Assembly: GCA_016790815.1 (NCBI GenBank)
Contig: JAEUOG010000050.1
Span: 1 to 45,447 of the forward strand
Reading direction: 5' to 3'
Source: Dechloromonas sp.
GTDB taxonomy: Bacteria > Pseudomonadota > Gammaproteobacteria > Burkholderiales > Rhodocyclaceae
DNA length: 45,447 bases
This document shows positions 14,680 through 22,237 of this stretch, piece after piece; the stretch's first letter is position 1; every line of letters begins with the position of its first letter. A program made the position numbers and the translations under genes. The notes below the pieces were generated by a model. That model had not been told where the DNA came from, made no database searches, and saw nothing but the letters and a program-made list of their open reading frames with translations.

Positions 14680-16032
14680 ATGACCTTCTCCGCCCTCAGC
14701 CTTGCCGAAACGCTGCTCCAATCCCTCGAAACGCTCGGTTACAAGACGCCGACGCCGATTCAGAAGCAGGCCATTCCCGCCATTCTCGAAGGGCGCGACG
14801 TGATGGCCGCCGCCCAGACCGGCACCGGCAAGACCGCCGGCTTCGCCCTGCCCATCCTGCACAGCCTGGCCACCGATGGCATCAAGGTCGGCAGCAATTC
14901 CGTGCGCGCCCTCGTCCTCGTGCCGACGCGCGAACTGGCCGAACAGGTCCACGCCAGCTTCCGCCAGTATGGCGAACACAGCGGCGTCAGCACCTACGCG
15001 GCCTACGGCGGCGTCAGCATCAACCCGCAGATGATGCGCCTGCGCCGTGGCGTCGATGTCCTCGTCGCCACCCCCGGCCGCCTGCTCGACCTCTACAGCC
15101 AGAACGCCCTCAAACTCAACAAGGTGCAGGTGCTCGTTCTCGACGAAGCCGACCGCATGCTCGACCTCGGCTTTTCGACCGAACTCGACGCCGTCTTCGC
15201 CGCCCTACCCAAAAAGCGGCAAACGCTGCTCTTCTCGGCCACCTTCTCCGAAGTCATCCGCAGCCTGGCCAAGGCCCGCCTGCGCAACCCGCTGACCATC
15301 GAAATCAGCCCGCCCAACAGCACCGTCAAGGCCGTCAAACAGTGGATGGTGCCCGTCGACAAGAAGCGCAAGACCGAACTCTTCCTGTTCATGCGCAAGG
15401 ACAGGAAATGGGGCCAGGTGCTCGTCTTCGTCAAAACCAAGCGCGGCGCCGACGACCTGGTCGGCATCCTCCAGGCCAAGCGCATCAAGGCCGATGCCAT
15501 CCACGGCGACAAGCCGCAACCGGCCCGCCTGCGTGCGCTGGAAAGCTTCAAGGCCGGCGAAATACAGATTCTCGTCGCCACCGACGTCGCCGCCCGAGGG
15601 CTGGACATCGACGACCTGCCGCAAGTCGTCAATTTCGACCTGCCCATCGTCGCCGAAGACTATATCCACCGCATCGGCCGCACCGGCCGCGCCGGCGCCA
15701 CCGGCGAAGCCATCTCACTGATCTGCGCCGACGAAGCCCCGATGCTCGCCGCCATCGAAACGCTTCTCAAGCAAACCCTCAGCCGCGAAGAAGAACCCGG
15801 CTTCGAACCCGACCACCGAATCCCGCTGACCGGCGCCGCCGCAATCGCCGCGAAGAAGATCAAAAAACCAAAGGTAGCCGGCGGCCGAGGCGGCAAAGGC
15901 ACGCCCAGCAACTGGGTCGGCTTCGACGACGCCCCCAAACGCCCCGGCGCCGGTCCCACAGCCCGTCAGGGCGGAATCCCACGGTCAACCGGAAAAAATG
16001 GGCAAAAACAAAATCGTTCAGGTGGGCGCTGA
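14680..16032 (+). CDS. rhlE: DEAD-box RNA helicase, RhlE type
   Basis: This 450-residue ATP-dependent RNA helicase acts in ribosome assembly or RNA decay. Motifs in order: Q motif (YKTPTPIQKQAIP), AQTGTGKT, PTRELAEQ, TPGRLLDL, DEAD in VLDEADRML, SAT in FSATFSE, then VATDVAARGLDID and HRIGRTGRAG. The C-terminal tail is basic and low in complexity. The last part of the tail (RSTGKNGQKQNRS) is encoded by a forward copy of the dispersed repeat at 15978-16015, so the repeat supplies coding sequence and brings the stop near. A strong terminator follows. Confidence 0.92.
   Translation: MTFSALSLAETLLQSLETLGYKTPTPIQKQAIPAILEGRDVMAAAQTGTGKTAGFALPILHSLATDGIKVGSNSVRALVLVPTRELAEQVHASFRQYGEHSGVSTYAAYGGVSINPQMMRLRRGVDVLVATPGRLLDLYSQNALKLNKVQVLVLDEADRMLDLGFSTELDAVFAALPKKRQTLLFSATFSEVIRSLAKARLRNPLTIEISPPNSTVKAVKQWMVPVDKKRKTELFLFMRKDRKWGQVLVFVKTKRGADDLVGILQAKRIKADAIHGDKPQPARLRALESFKAGEIQILVATDVAARGLDIDDLPQVVNFDLPIVAEDYIHRIGRTGRAGATGEAISLICADEAPMLAAIETLLKQTLSREEEPGFEPDHRIPLTGAAAIAAKKIKKPKVAGGRGGKGTPSNWVGFDDAPKRPGAGPTARQGGIPRSTGKNGQKQNRSGGR
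15978..16015 (+). repeat. dispersed element, copy 4 (rhlE C-terminus)
   Basis: CCCACGGTCAACCGG-AAAAAATGGGC-AAAAACAAAATC. The left block is exact apart from one base and the right block is degenerate. It lies in the last 55 bases of rhlE. Confidence 0.75.
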
Positions 16033-16055
16033 AGGGGAACTCATAGGCTGAAATG

Positions 16056-16088
16056 AAAAATGGCACTTCGTTGGAAGTGCCATTTTTT
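16056..16088 (+). terminator. terminator downstream of rhlE
   Basis: The 14-bp stem AAAAATGGCACTTC / GAAGTGCCATTTTT has a GTTG loop. It is T-rich on both strands and could act in both directions. Confidence 0.85.
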
Positions 16089-16189
16089 CTTGGGAAAATT
16101 CAAAATTGCCACCACCAGTCAACGATGAAACTGGGTGTCTTGGAAACTAATGGTTATCTCCCACAGCGGGGGGTAAATAACCAATGCGG

Positions 16190-17125
16190 CTAGCAATGCT
16201 CCCAGAATTGCTCATTCCATGGACGAATATCCATTTCACTGGTCCATGCAGTTTTTGGTTGTCGATGAATTGAGACTACAGCTTCAGCTATCTGCTTAGG
16301 ATCCGACGATGTTCCAAGATCACCTTCCGAATCATTCTCGCTAATATCTGCGTCAATGAGGAGATGTGCGACATGAATTCCGACAGGCCAAAGCTCTCTA
16401 GCCAATACCTGCGCGATAGCACGCTGGCCAAATTTGCCAGCAGCCAAGTTTAGATGGCCAGCCCTACCAATAATCGACGATGTAGAGCCAACTAGGATTA
16501 TCGACCCTCTGCCCAATGGCGACATCATCCTTGCCGCACTTCTCGCTACTAGAAACGAGCCAAGGCAATTGTGTTTCCATCCATCCTCGAAGGCAGGAAC
16601 CTCTATATCTATCACCAATCCTGGGCCAAAGTTCTGAAGAGAATAGACAACCAGATGAGGCACCCCATGCGCCTTACCAATTAATGAAAACAAATCAAGC
16701 ACCGAGGTTTCGCTCGTAGCATCGCATCCGTACGCGCAGGCGAACCCACCAGACTCACGTATCTCTAGCACCAAATCATCCAGATGGTGTGCGTTTCTGG
16801 AAACTAAGACTACGCCAATACCATCGTTGGCCAAGCGACGAGCAAGGGCATATCCAAACCCCGGTCCAACACCAACAATAACGGCAAATTGATGCCCATC
16901 GTCGGCATGTGTAACCAAACTCCTAGAGTTATTGGTATTCGGATGATCTGAATGCTTTGTACGCTTCGTTCTCCAAACACGATGTAGTTCGGAGGCCCTT
17001 TTCCAATGGGTGTGAGTATTGGAAGTGAGGGCTACCGAGCGCTCAAACTTGAACGCGAAAGCTACCGGACCAAATCGGATTTTCCGAGTTTTTTTTAGCA
17101 CGCGCCATATATTATTCGTTTGCAT
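16190..17125 (-). CDS. atypical SDR-family oxidoreductase with N-terminal extension
   Basis: Residues from about 80 onward form a Rossmann fold of the short-chain dehydrogenase type: GVGPGFGYALARRLANDG binds NAD(P), then VVLVSRN, GSTSS with the catalytic Ser region, and AAGKFGQRAIAQVLARE. The catalytic Tyr of YxxxK is replaced by a hydrophobic residue, as in a non-classical subgroup ending GIHVAHLLID. The first 75 residues are basic and unlike SDRs. A perfect AAGGAGG five bases before the ATG at 17125 supports this start. The gene is AT-rich compared with its neighbours and sits downstream of tRNA-Arg genes, suggesting transfer. Substrate unknown. Confidence 0.7.
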   Translation of the reverse strand: MQTNNIWRVLKKTRKIRFGPVAFAFKFERSVALTSNTHTHWKRASELHRVWRTKRTKHSDHPNTNNSRSLVTHADDGHQFAVIVGVGPGFGYALARRLANDGIGVVLVSRNAHHLDDLVLEIRESGGFACAYGCDATSETSVLDLFSLIGKAHGVPHLVVYSLQNFGPGLVIDIEVPAFEDGWKHNCLGSFLVARSAARMMSPLGRGSIILVGSTSSIIGRAGHLNLAAGKFGQRAIAQVLARELWPVGIHVAHLLIDADISENDSEGDLGTSSDPKQIAEAVVSIHRQPKTAWTSEMDIRPWNEQFWEHC

Positions 17126-17337
17126 CAATGCCTCCTTATTGGTGAATTGAACATATATTCAGCCAATCCCTTCGAATAAAACAAAAGGGAATATGGATAC
17201 ATGGATACGATTAGGCTACGCCATATGCATGAATGATACAAGAAAAACCTGCCCCCCAGCGAATCATTCAGCATTCTATGCTGCAGGTTTATGCACCGAA
17301 TTCTCAAGGTGCCACGGCTCCGAAATCCGGAAAACAA
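17126..17337. other. AT-rich spacer between SDR gene and tRNA-Arg pair
   Basis: Holds the SDR ribosome site and presumably its promoter. I see no further gene; the open frames that cross it run into the tRNA sequence. Confidence 0.5.
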
Positions 17338-17361
17338 AAAAGCCACCCGAAGGTGGCTTTT
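17338..17361 (-). terminator. terminator of the tRNA-Arg pair
   Basis: AAAAGCCACC-CGAA-GGTGGCTTTT is followed on the minus strand by further T's. It lies 12 bases past the CCA end of the second tRNA. Confidence 0.8.
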
Positions 17362-17372
17362 CCGTGAATTTT

Positions 17373-17449
17373 TGGTGCGCCCGGAGCGATTCGAACGCCC
17401 GACCCCTTGGTTCGTAGCCAAGTACTCTATCCAGCTGAGCTACGGGCGC
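17373..17449 (-). tRNA. tRNA-Arg (anticodon ACG), copy 2 of the pair
   Basis: 77 bases including an encoded CCA. The acceptor stem is GCGCCCG / CGGGCGC, the D-arm AGCTCAGCTGGATAGAG, the anticodon loop CTACGAA and the T-arm GTTCGAATC. ACG is the A34 (inosine) decoder of CGN codons. The mature sequence is identical to the copy 60 bases upstream. Confidence 0.96.
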
Positions 17450-17509
17450 ACACCTAAACTGCTTTTTACTGCGTTGCCGAAACTTTCAACTTTCGGCGGG
17501 TTGTTCTGC

Positions 17510-17586
17510 TGGTGCGCCCGGAGCGATTCGAACGCCCGACCCCTTGGTTCGTAGCCAAGTACTCTATCCAGCTGAGCTACGGGCGC
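17510..17586 (-). tRNA. tRNA-Arg (anticodon ACG), copy 1 of the pair
   Basis: Same 77-base sequence as the gene at 17373, with CCA encoded. It is the promoter-proximal copy; both are probably processed from one transcript. Confidence 0.96.
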
Positions 17587-17602
17587 ACTGTCAGAGCGGC
17601 GC

Positions 17603-17630
17603 ATTATACGTAGACTGGCGTAGAATGCAA
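17603..17630 (-). promoter_or_regulatory. promoter of the tRNA-Arg pair
   Basis: On the minus strand, TTGCAT is followed by a 16-base spacer and a perfect TATAAT. The predicted start is about 10 bases before the first tRNA. Confidence 0.7.
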
Positions 17631-17651
17631 GGTTTCCGCCGAAAATAGCTG

Positions 17652-17918
17652 ATGTCTTTTTCCTTTGTCCGCATGCCGAAATACCCCGAGTGCTGGTCGA
17701 GTTGCGGCTCGTGCGCGAGCGGCGATGTGTTCATTCTGGAGTTGCTGGTGAAGGTGGGCGACAGGGTGGAGCGAGACGATTATGTTCTGACACTGGAGAC
17801 GGGCAAGGTGGCACTGGATATTCCCAGCCCGCACGCGGGCCGGGTGGTTCAGGTTCATGTCACAGAGGGCGATACAGTCGCCGAAGGCGCGCTACTGGTG
17901 ACTCTGGAATCAGACTGA
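17652..17918 (+). CDS. free-standing biotinyl/lipoyl-like domain protein (88 aa)
   Basis: The product is a single biotin/lipoyl-attachment fold: LLVKVGDRVERDDYVLTLE, then the hairpin ETGKVALDIPSP with the candidate modified Lys, then VHVTEGDTVAEGALLVTLES. The spacing of Gly-Asp turns fits the E2 lipoyl domain. It has an unusual Cys-containing front (CWSSCGSCASGD), and no dehydrogenase or carboxylase gene is adjacent, so its enzyme partner is unknown. A second ATG at 17673 (MPKYPECW) is an equally possible start. It is divergent from the tRNA operon and ends 37 bases from the convergent BON gene. Confidence 0.7.
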   Translation: MSFSFVRMPKYPECWSSCGSCASGDVFILELLVKVGDRVERDDYVLTLETGKVALDIPSPHAGRVVQVHVTEGDTVAEGALLVTLESD

Positions 17919-17954
17919 TCAGCGCCTTGAGGAGGCCGGTGCTGACCTCTTCCC

Positions 17955-18296
17955 TCACTTTGGGAGATCGACCTCCAGGGCGTTTCGCACTTCACGTACG
18001 CCGCGCACTTCACTGGCGAGGTTGAGCGCCCGGCGCAGCGCGTGTTCATCGGGCACGGTACCCGCGATGGTGATCACGGCGGATCTGGCCAGGATGCGTA
18101 TCTGCGAGCCTGCCAGGCCGACGTCGGAGCGCAGCAGGGTTTCGACCTTGTCGCCAAGCGCCATATCCTGCGCTGCGGAATTGGCCACCATGGCGGCCAG
18201 CACTTGCGGGTCGTCGGTGGCGAAGGCTGAGAGGCCGAGACCGGCAAAGGTGGCGGCAGCGGTGATGCTGGTGACCATGAGGTGATGTTTTAGCAT
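17955..18296 (-). CDS. periplasmic BON-domain protein
   Basis: This 113-residue product has a Sec signal (TSITAAATFAGLGLSAFA) and one BON domain: VETLLRSDVGLAGSQIRILARSA, then ITIAGTVPDEHALRRALNLA and VRGVREVRNAL. BON proteins such as OsmY bind membrane surfaces and respond to envelope stress. AAAGGGAAT precedes the ATG. Upstream lie a sigma-54 promoter (18334-18349) and a GlrR-like site (18415-18432), and glrR itself is the next gene on the same strand, so it is a probable GlrR target. The domain call is firm; the regulation is a prediction. Confidence 0.85.
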   Translation of the reverse strand: MLKHHLMVTSITAAATFAGLGLSAFATDDPQVLAAMVANSAAQDMALGDKVETLLRSDVGLAGSQIRILARSAVITIAGTVPDEHALRRALNLASEVRGVREVRNALEVDLPK

Positions 18297-18333
18297 GGCT
18301 ATTCCCTTTTATTGTTGATTGCCATTGCTCCAT

Positions 18334-18349
18334 TGCGAAGTCCGTGCCA
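18334..18349 (-). promoter_or_regulatory. sigma-54 promoter of the BON gene
   Basis: The minus strand reads TGGCACG-GACT-TCGCA, with GG and GC at the canonical spacing. One base differs from TGGCACG-N4-TTGCA. It is followed by ATGG as in the bactofilin promoter. The predicted start is near 18324, 28 bases before the ATG. Confidence 0.7.
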
Positions 18350-18414
18350 GGAAATTCTTTTCTTTTTTAATCAATCAACTATGCCGAGCTGATGATTTTT
18401 GACGACGTGCATTA

Positions 18415-18432
18415 CGTCGTGATGTAACGACA
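18415..18432. promoter_or_regulatory. GlrR-like enhancer site upstream of the BON gene
   Basis: CGTC-N10-GACA differs in one base from TGTC-N10-GACA, the GlrR site known from enterobacteria. The extended symmetry GTCGT-N6-ACGAC is present. Its centre lies about 88 bp upstream of the -12 element. Confidence 0.55.
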
Positions 18433-18516
18433 GCCATTTCGCGAGTCGGTCAGCTATTTAGATGCGGGAAGCGGAGCCCCCGGCACGTTGAGGTCGGGAG
18501 TGACAGCGCCGTTTCC

Positions 18517-19929
18517 CTAGGCTGCGCCTGGCTTGTCACCGCCGGAGGGCGGGCTATCGCCTTCGCTACGGAACATGGCTGGCGTAAGGTCGTGCTTTTG
18601 CAGCAGGCGATAGAACTCGGTGCGGTTGCGTTCGGCCAGTCGTGCCGCATCTGCAACGCTGCCATCGGTCAGTTTGAGTAGCTGGACGAGGTAGTTGCGC
18701 TCGAAACGCTGTTTGGCTTCGGCGTAGTTGAGTGCATCCATGACCGGCACGCGGAGCGCGCGCTGGACGAGGGTGAGCGGGATGAGTGGCGTCGAGGTTA
18801 GCGCGCAGCTTTGTTCGACGACGTTGAACAGTTGCCGGACGTTGCCCGGCCAGGCGGCGGTGGCAAGGGCTTCGAGGGCTTCTGGGGCGAAGCCGTTGAC
18901 CTGCTTGCCGTATTTTCCGGCGAGCAGTTTGACGAAATGCAGTGCCAGCAGCGGGATGTCTTCGCGCCGCTCGTCGAGACGCGGCAGGGTCAGCGAGACA
19001 ACGTCGAGGCGGTAATAAAGGTCTTCGCGGAACTGGCCCTGGGCCATGGCGAGATCGAGGTCGCGGTGTGTCGCCGAGAGCAGACGGACGTCGACTGGCT
19101 CGGCCTTGGTGGTGCCGACCGGGCGAACGACACGTTCCTGGAGCACGCGCAGGAGCTTGACCTGCAGGGCGAGCGGCATGTCGCCGATTTCGTCGAGGAA
19201 AAGCGTGCCTCCGTTGGCCGTCTGGAACAAGCCGACACGGCTGGCGCCGGCGCCGGTGAAAGCGCCCTTGGCATGGCCGAAGAGTTCGGATTCGAGAAGT
19301 TGTTCGGGAATGGCGCCGCAGTTGATGGCGACGAACGGCCCCTTGGCGCGCGGGCTGGCGCGGTGGATGGCGCGGGCCAGAACTTCCTTGCCGCTGCCGC
19401 TTTCGCCGCGAATCAGCACGCTGGCGTCCGAGGCGGCGACCATGCGCGCCTCGGCCATCAGTTCGGCCATCTTGCTGCTACGGAACACAACGCCTTCCAT
19501 CCAGACGTTGTCGCCCTTCCCTGCATCGCCGGGTTCGTCACCGGGACTTGAGGTCGGTGCCGACAGTTGCAGGGCACGATCGATCTTCTCGAGCAGTATC
19601 TGGCTGTCGAAAGGCTTGGTCAGATAGCCGAAGACACCCCGTGACGTGGCGGCGACGGCGTCGGGAATGTTGCCGTGGGCGGTGAGCAGGATGACGGGAA
19701 GCGTCGGCCGGGTGCGGCGGATTTCTTCGAACAGCGCGAGGCCGTCGATACCCGGCAGGCGAACGTCGCTGACCACGACGCGCGGCGGATCGACGGCGAT
19801 CTGGGCCAGTGCCTGCTCGGCCGAGCCGACGGCGGTGATGCGGAAGCCCTTGGCCCGCAGGCGCATGGTCAGTAGTTTGAGGATGTCTTCGTCGTCATCG
19901 ACGACCAGTACGTGTGCGCCGGCTGCCAT
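18517..19929 (-). CDS. glrR: sigma-54-dependent response regulator GlrR (QseF)
   Basis: This 470-residue activator has a receiver domain (VLVVDDDEDIL, phospho-acceptor Asp55 in VVSDVRLPG, Lys in YLTKPFD). Next comes the AAA+ domain with GESGSGKE, GAFTGA for sigma-54 contact and FLDEIGDMPL. A C-terminal helix-turn-helix (SVADAARLAERNRTEFYRLL) completes it. Gene order kinase, QseG-like lipoprotein, regulator with overlapping ends is that of enterobacterial glrK-qseG-glrR. The start overlaps the qseG stop (TAATG). Enterobacterial GlrR activates glmY/glmZ small RNAs; no such RNA is seen here, and the flanking BON and bactofilin genes are the likely local targets. Confidence 0.92.
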   Translation of the reverse strand: MAAGAHVLVVDDDEDILKLLTMRLRAKGFRITAVGSAEQALAQIAVDPPRVVVSDVRLPGIDGLALFEEIRRTRPTLPVILLTAHGNIPDAVAATSRGVFGYLTKPFDSQILLEKIDRALQLSAPTSSPGDEPGDAGKGDNVWMEGVVFRSSKMAELMAEARMVAASDASVLIRGESGSGKEVLARAIHRASPRAKGPFVAINCGAIPEQLLESELFGHAKGAFTGAGASRVGLFQTANGGTLFLDEIGDMPLALQVKLLRVLQERVVRPVGTTKAEPVDVRLLSATHRDLDLAMAQGQFREDLYYRLDVVSLTLPRLDERREDIPLLALHFVKLLAGKYGKQVNGFAPEALEALATAAWPGNVRQLFNVVEQSCALTSTPLIPLTLVQRALRVPVMDALNYAEAKQRFERNYLVQLLKLTDGSVADAARLAERNRTEFYRLLQKHDLTPAMFRSEGDSPPSGGDKPGAA

Positions 19930-20489
19930 TACCGCTTGCCTCCATCAGGCCTGACGACGCGCGGGCGCGGGATCAGGGCTTGTTCAATATTGGCCAGGCT
20001 GTCGAGTTTTTCCTGCAGCTCGGCCGTCTTGCGCTGGCTATCCTTCAGCTGCTGGTTCAACGACTGGCTCTGCTTTTCCAGCTGGCTTTCGAGTTTCATG
20101 CGTTCCTGATAGTTGTCAGCCAGTTGCCGGGCAAGCGGGTGGAAAGGCGCCGCCGCCGGTTCGGCCGATTTGAGCACGCTTTCAAGCAGTGCCAGCCCCC
20201 TGCCCAGATCTTGCTGCACGCGCGGGTGGCCGAGCAGCAGCGCCAGCCGGACCTGCGTGAAGGGCGTCTGCGGCACGGCAGCGAGCACCGTGCGTTCGCG
20301 CCCCAGTTCAGCTGGTGTCATGCGCGACAGGCTCTGGTTATAGACCAGCGCCGCATCCGGGCTGGTGTCTTCGAGGTGCAGTTTCCTGGCCAGCGGACCG
20401 GAAGCACACCCTGCTACGGTCAACCCGAAAAAAAGGCTAAAAATGAAAACCGCCAGGCGGCGGGATAAGGCGTAACAATTACTGCTCAT
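19929..20489 (-). CDS. QseG-like outer-membrane lipoprotein
   Basis: The product (186 aa) begins with a short signal and lipobox Cys in LTVAGC. A helical region follows with TPAELGRERTVLAAV and QVRLALLLGHPRV, then a long coiled coil rich in Gln/Lys/Leu (QERMKLESQLEKQSQSLNQQ). In enterobacteria QseG is an outer-membrane lipoprotein that binds the kinase GlrK to control signalling; the position between kinase and regulator fits that role. The start overlaps the kinase stop by 11 bases. Similarity is mainly by layout and position, so the name is kept tentative. Confidence 0.8.
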   Translation of the reverse strand: MSSNCYALSRRLAVFIFSLFFGLTVAGCASGPLARKLHLEDTSPDAALVYNQSLSRMTPAELGRERTVLAAVPQTPFTQVRLALLLGHPRVQQDLGRGLALLESVLKSAEPAAAPFHPLARQLADNYQERMKLESQLEKQSQSLNQQLKDSQRKTAELQEKLDSLANIEQALIPRPRVVRPDGGKR

Positions 20490-21882
20490 CAGGTATTTCC
20501 ACACGAAAATGGGCGCCCGTTTCCTGCGGGACGAGAAAAACCGTGCCGCCCATCGCGCGGACCAACTCGCGCACGATGGAAAGGCCCACACCACTGCCCT
20601 GGCGCGGCGCCGGTGCAGCACGCTGGCCCTGGACGAAGGGCTCGAAAATGCGTTGCCGATCTTCTTCGGCGACGCCCGGTCCCTGGTCGATGCACTCAAA
20701 ACGCCACAAACCGTCGACATGACTGACCGAAAGACGGATTTCGCCATTTTCCGGGCTGAAGTCGATAGCATTGGATAACAGGTTGTCGAGGACGACCGAC
20801 ATCTTTTCCGCGTCCAGCATGGCCGTTTCCTGGGACGACTCGACGACAATCTTCAGCTGCCGCGACTGACTGTGCAGTTCGCGACGCTGAACAACCGTAC
20901 TGAGAAGCTTGCGCAGGCGTGTTGGCGCAATTTGCAGGCGGCGTGCTTCGAAGGCAGCCGCGTTCAGCGTCAGCAGGCTTTCGATCTGCGCCTGCAGGCC
21001 GGTCACATTGTGCTGCAGAATATCGACCACCTCGCGCTGCCCCGTCGCCAGTGGCCCGGGAACCTCCTCGCGAAGCAGCGAGACCCCCTCTTTCAAGGCG
21101 GTAAGCGGCGTTTTCAGTTCATGCGAGACGTGACGCAAGGCGCGTTCACGGTCGGCTTCGAGTTCGGCCAGGCGCTGGCGCAACCAGTCCAGCCGCTTGC
21201 CGAGCTGACGCAAGTCAGCCGGGCCGCCCACGGTGACGGGTTCGTCGAAGCGGCTTGCGCCAAGGCGGATGATCGCGTGCTCAAGATGGCGCACCGGGCG
21301 AACCAGCCACCAACCCATGGCCAGTGCCACCAGCAGCGCGCCACAGAGCGCCAGGGCGATGCGTGCGCCGAGACGCATGCGATTGGTTTCGAGATCATCA
21401 AGGGACTTGCGATTCTGCCCTTCGATCCAGCGTTGCCCGGCCAGCTTCAAAAGGCCGTCCAGCTCGGCCATCCGGGCCAGCAGGGGAATGATCTCGGCCT
21501 GCGGAATATTCTGGTCCAAGCCGCTGCGCAGCGCCTCGGAAACCATCCGCCAGCCGCCAAGCAAGGGCTGCAGCGGCTCGGCTGCCAGCGTATCGAGCCG
21601 GTCGACAACCGCCAGCGACTGACTGAGATGCTCATCGAAGCGTTGGCGGAAGACCGGGTTGTCGAGAACCAGATACTGCCGGGCACTGCGTTCGATATCG
21701 ATGGTGCGCTCGCCCAGCTCCTGAATCGATGCCGTCAACTGGATGGCCTGCTCGCTGCTGCGCCGGCTCTGCTCAACCAAGCGCTCGACGACCAGCCAGC
21801 TCTGCACGGCCGCGCCGCCAAGCAGCAGGACGATCAGCGCAAAGCCCAGCAACATTCCCTGACGGAAAGAAATTCGATTCAT
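20479..21882 (-). CDS. glrK: sensor histidine kinase GlrK (QseE)
   Basis: Inner-membrane kinase with a first transmembrane helix (GMLLGFALIVLLLGGAAVQSWL), a periplasmic helical domain of about 140 residues, a second helix (IALALCGALLVALAMGWWLV) and a HAMP segment. The H-box is RHVSHELKTPLTALKEG, followed by the ATPase boxes DNLLSNAIDFSPENG, CIDQGPGVAEEDRQ and GSGVGLSIVREL. The SHELKTP signature with LxxKEG is typical of GlrK. The start at 21882 is the first ATG; a GTG two codons earlier is possible, and no clear ribosome site marks either. It is the first gene of the three-gene operon. Confidence 0.9.
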   Translation of the reverse strand: MNRISFRQGMLLGFALIVLLLGGAAVQSWLVVERLVEQSRRSSEQAIQLTASIQELGERTIDIERSARQYLVLDNPVFRQRFDEHLSQSLAVVDRLDTLAAEPLQPLLGGWRMVSEALRSGLDQNIPQAEIIPLLARMAELDGLLKLAGQRWIEGQNRKSLDDLETNRMRLGARIALALCGALLVALAMGWWLVRPVRHLEHAIIRLGASRFDEPVTVGGPADLRQLGKRLDWLRQRLAELEADRERALRHVSHELKTPLTALKEGVSLLREEVPGPLATGQREVVDILQHNVTGLQAQIESLLTLNAAAFEARRLQIAPTRLRKLLSTVVQRRELHSQSRQLKIVVESSQETAMLDAEKMSVVLDNLLSNAIDFSPENGEIRLSVSHVDGLWRFECIDQGPGVAEEDRQRIFEPFVQGQRAAPAPRQGSGVGLSIVRELVRAMGGTVFLVPQETGAHFRVEIPDEQ

Positions 21883-21973
21883 CGGCACACGGTGTCTGAA
21901 AACTGGAGTTTAAACCGCCATGCAACTGAGCAAGGGTGGAGGCATTTCCATCTAGCCCTGAAAGCGGCAACCG

Positions 21974-22002
21974 GATATAGAAATTTATTGCTTTAAACTC
22001 AA
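21974..22002 (-). promoter_or_regulatory. possible sigma-70 promoter of glrK-qseG-glrR
   Basis: On the minus strand, TTGAGT is followed by a 17-base spacer and TATATC. The start would be near 21967. The GlrR-like site at 22016 lies just upstream, so autoregulation is possible. Confidence 0.4.
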
Positions 22003-22015
22003 TAACTTACAAAAC

Positions 22016-22033
22016 CGTCTCATTTTAACGACA
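22016..22033. promoter_or_regulatory. GlrR-like site, distal, between glrK and bactofilin
   Basis: CGTC-N10-GACA is one base off TGTC-N10-GACA and identical in its fixed bases to the BON-gene site. It is centred about 160 bp upstream of the bactofilin -12 element. Confidence 0.5.
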
Positions 22034-22081
22034 GCCCTGCGGACTAGATTAGCTGTCTTTACGACGATTACGAAAAATATC

Positions 22082-22099
22082 TGTCGCAATTTCACGACA
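22082..22099. promoter_or_regulatory. GlrR-like site, proximal, upstream of bactofilin
   Basis: TGTC-GCAATTTCAC-GACA is an exact match to TGTC-N10-GACA with extended symmetry (TCTGTCG / CGACAGA). It is centred about 97 bp upstream of the -12 element of the sigma-54 promoter, a normal enhancer distance. Confidence 0.65.
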
Positions 22100-22173
22100 G
22101 ATCGCGATGTTTTTCTATGAAACAACTTTCAATTTCGATTCTAATACACTGGTTTAATTGATATTCGTTTACA

Positions 22174-22189
22174 TGGCACGCTTATCGCA
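22174..22189 (+). promoter_or_regulatory. sigma-54 promoter of bactofilin
   Basis: TGGCACG-CTTA-TCGCA has correct GG/GC spacing and one mismatch to consensus. It continues ATGG, as in the BON-gene promoter. The predicted start is near 22200, about 38 bases before the ATG. The 355-base gap from glrK holds this promoter, two GlrR-like sites and the glrK promoter. Confidence 0.72.
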
Positions 22190-22237
22190 ATGGTGTTCCG
22201 GTCAGATATTCATCGCAACCTCAGAACGGGAGTCACC

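Noticed and set aside
17125-17421. Minus-strand frame that runs from tRNA-Arg into the SDR upstream region
   Set aside because: Its first codons are tRNA sequence and it has no ribosome site; the SDR start is well supported by AAGGAGG.
17373-17586. Direct repeats that might look like a CRISPR or tandem array
   Set aside because: They are two identical tRNA-Arg genes. No CRISPR-like spaced repeat was seen anywhere in the window.
18402-18420. ACGACGT-N5-ACGTCGT inverted repeat considered as a glrR terminator
   Set aside because: On the minus strand it is followed by A's, not T's. It overlaps the GlrR-like site and is better read as part of that region.
20872-21996. 374-codon plus-strand open frame opposite glrK
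   Set aside because: Antisense to a complete histidine kinase; Gln/His-rich low-complexity translation typical of a shadow.
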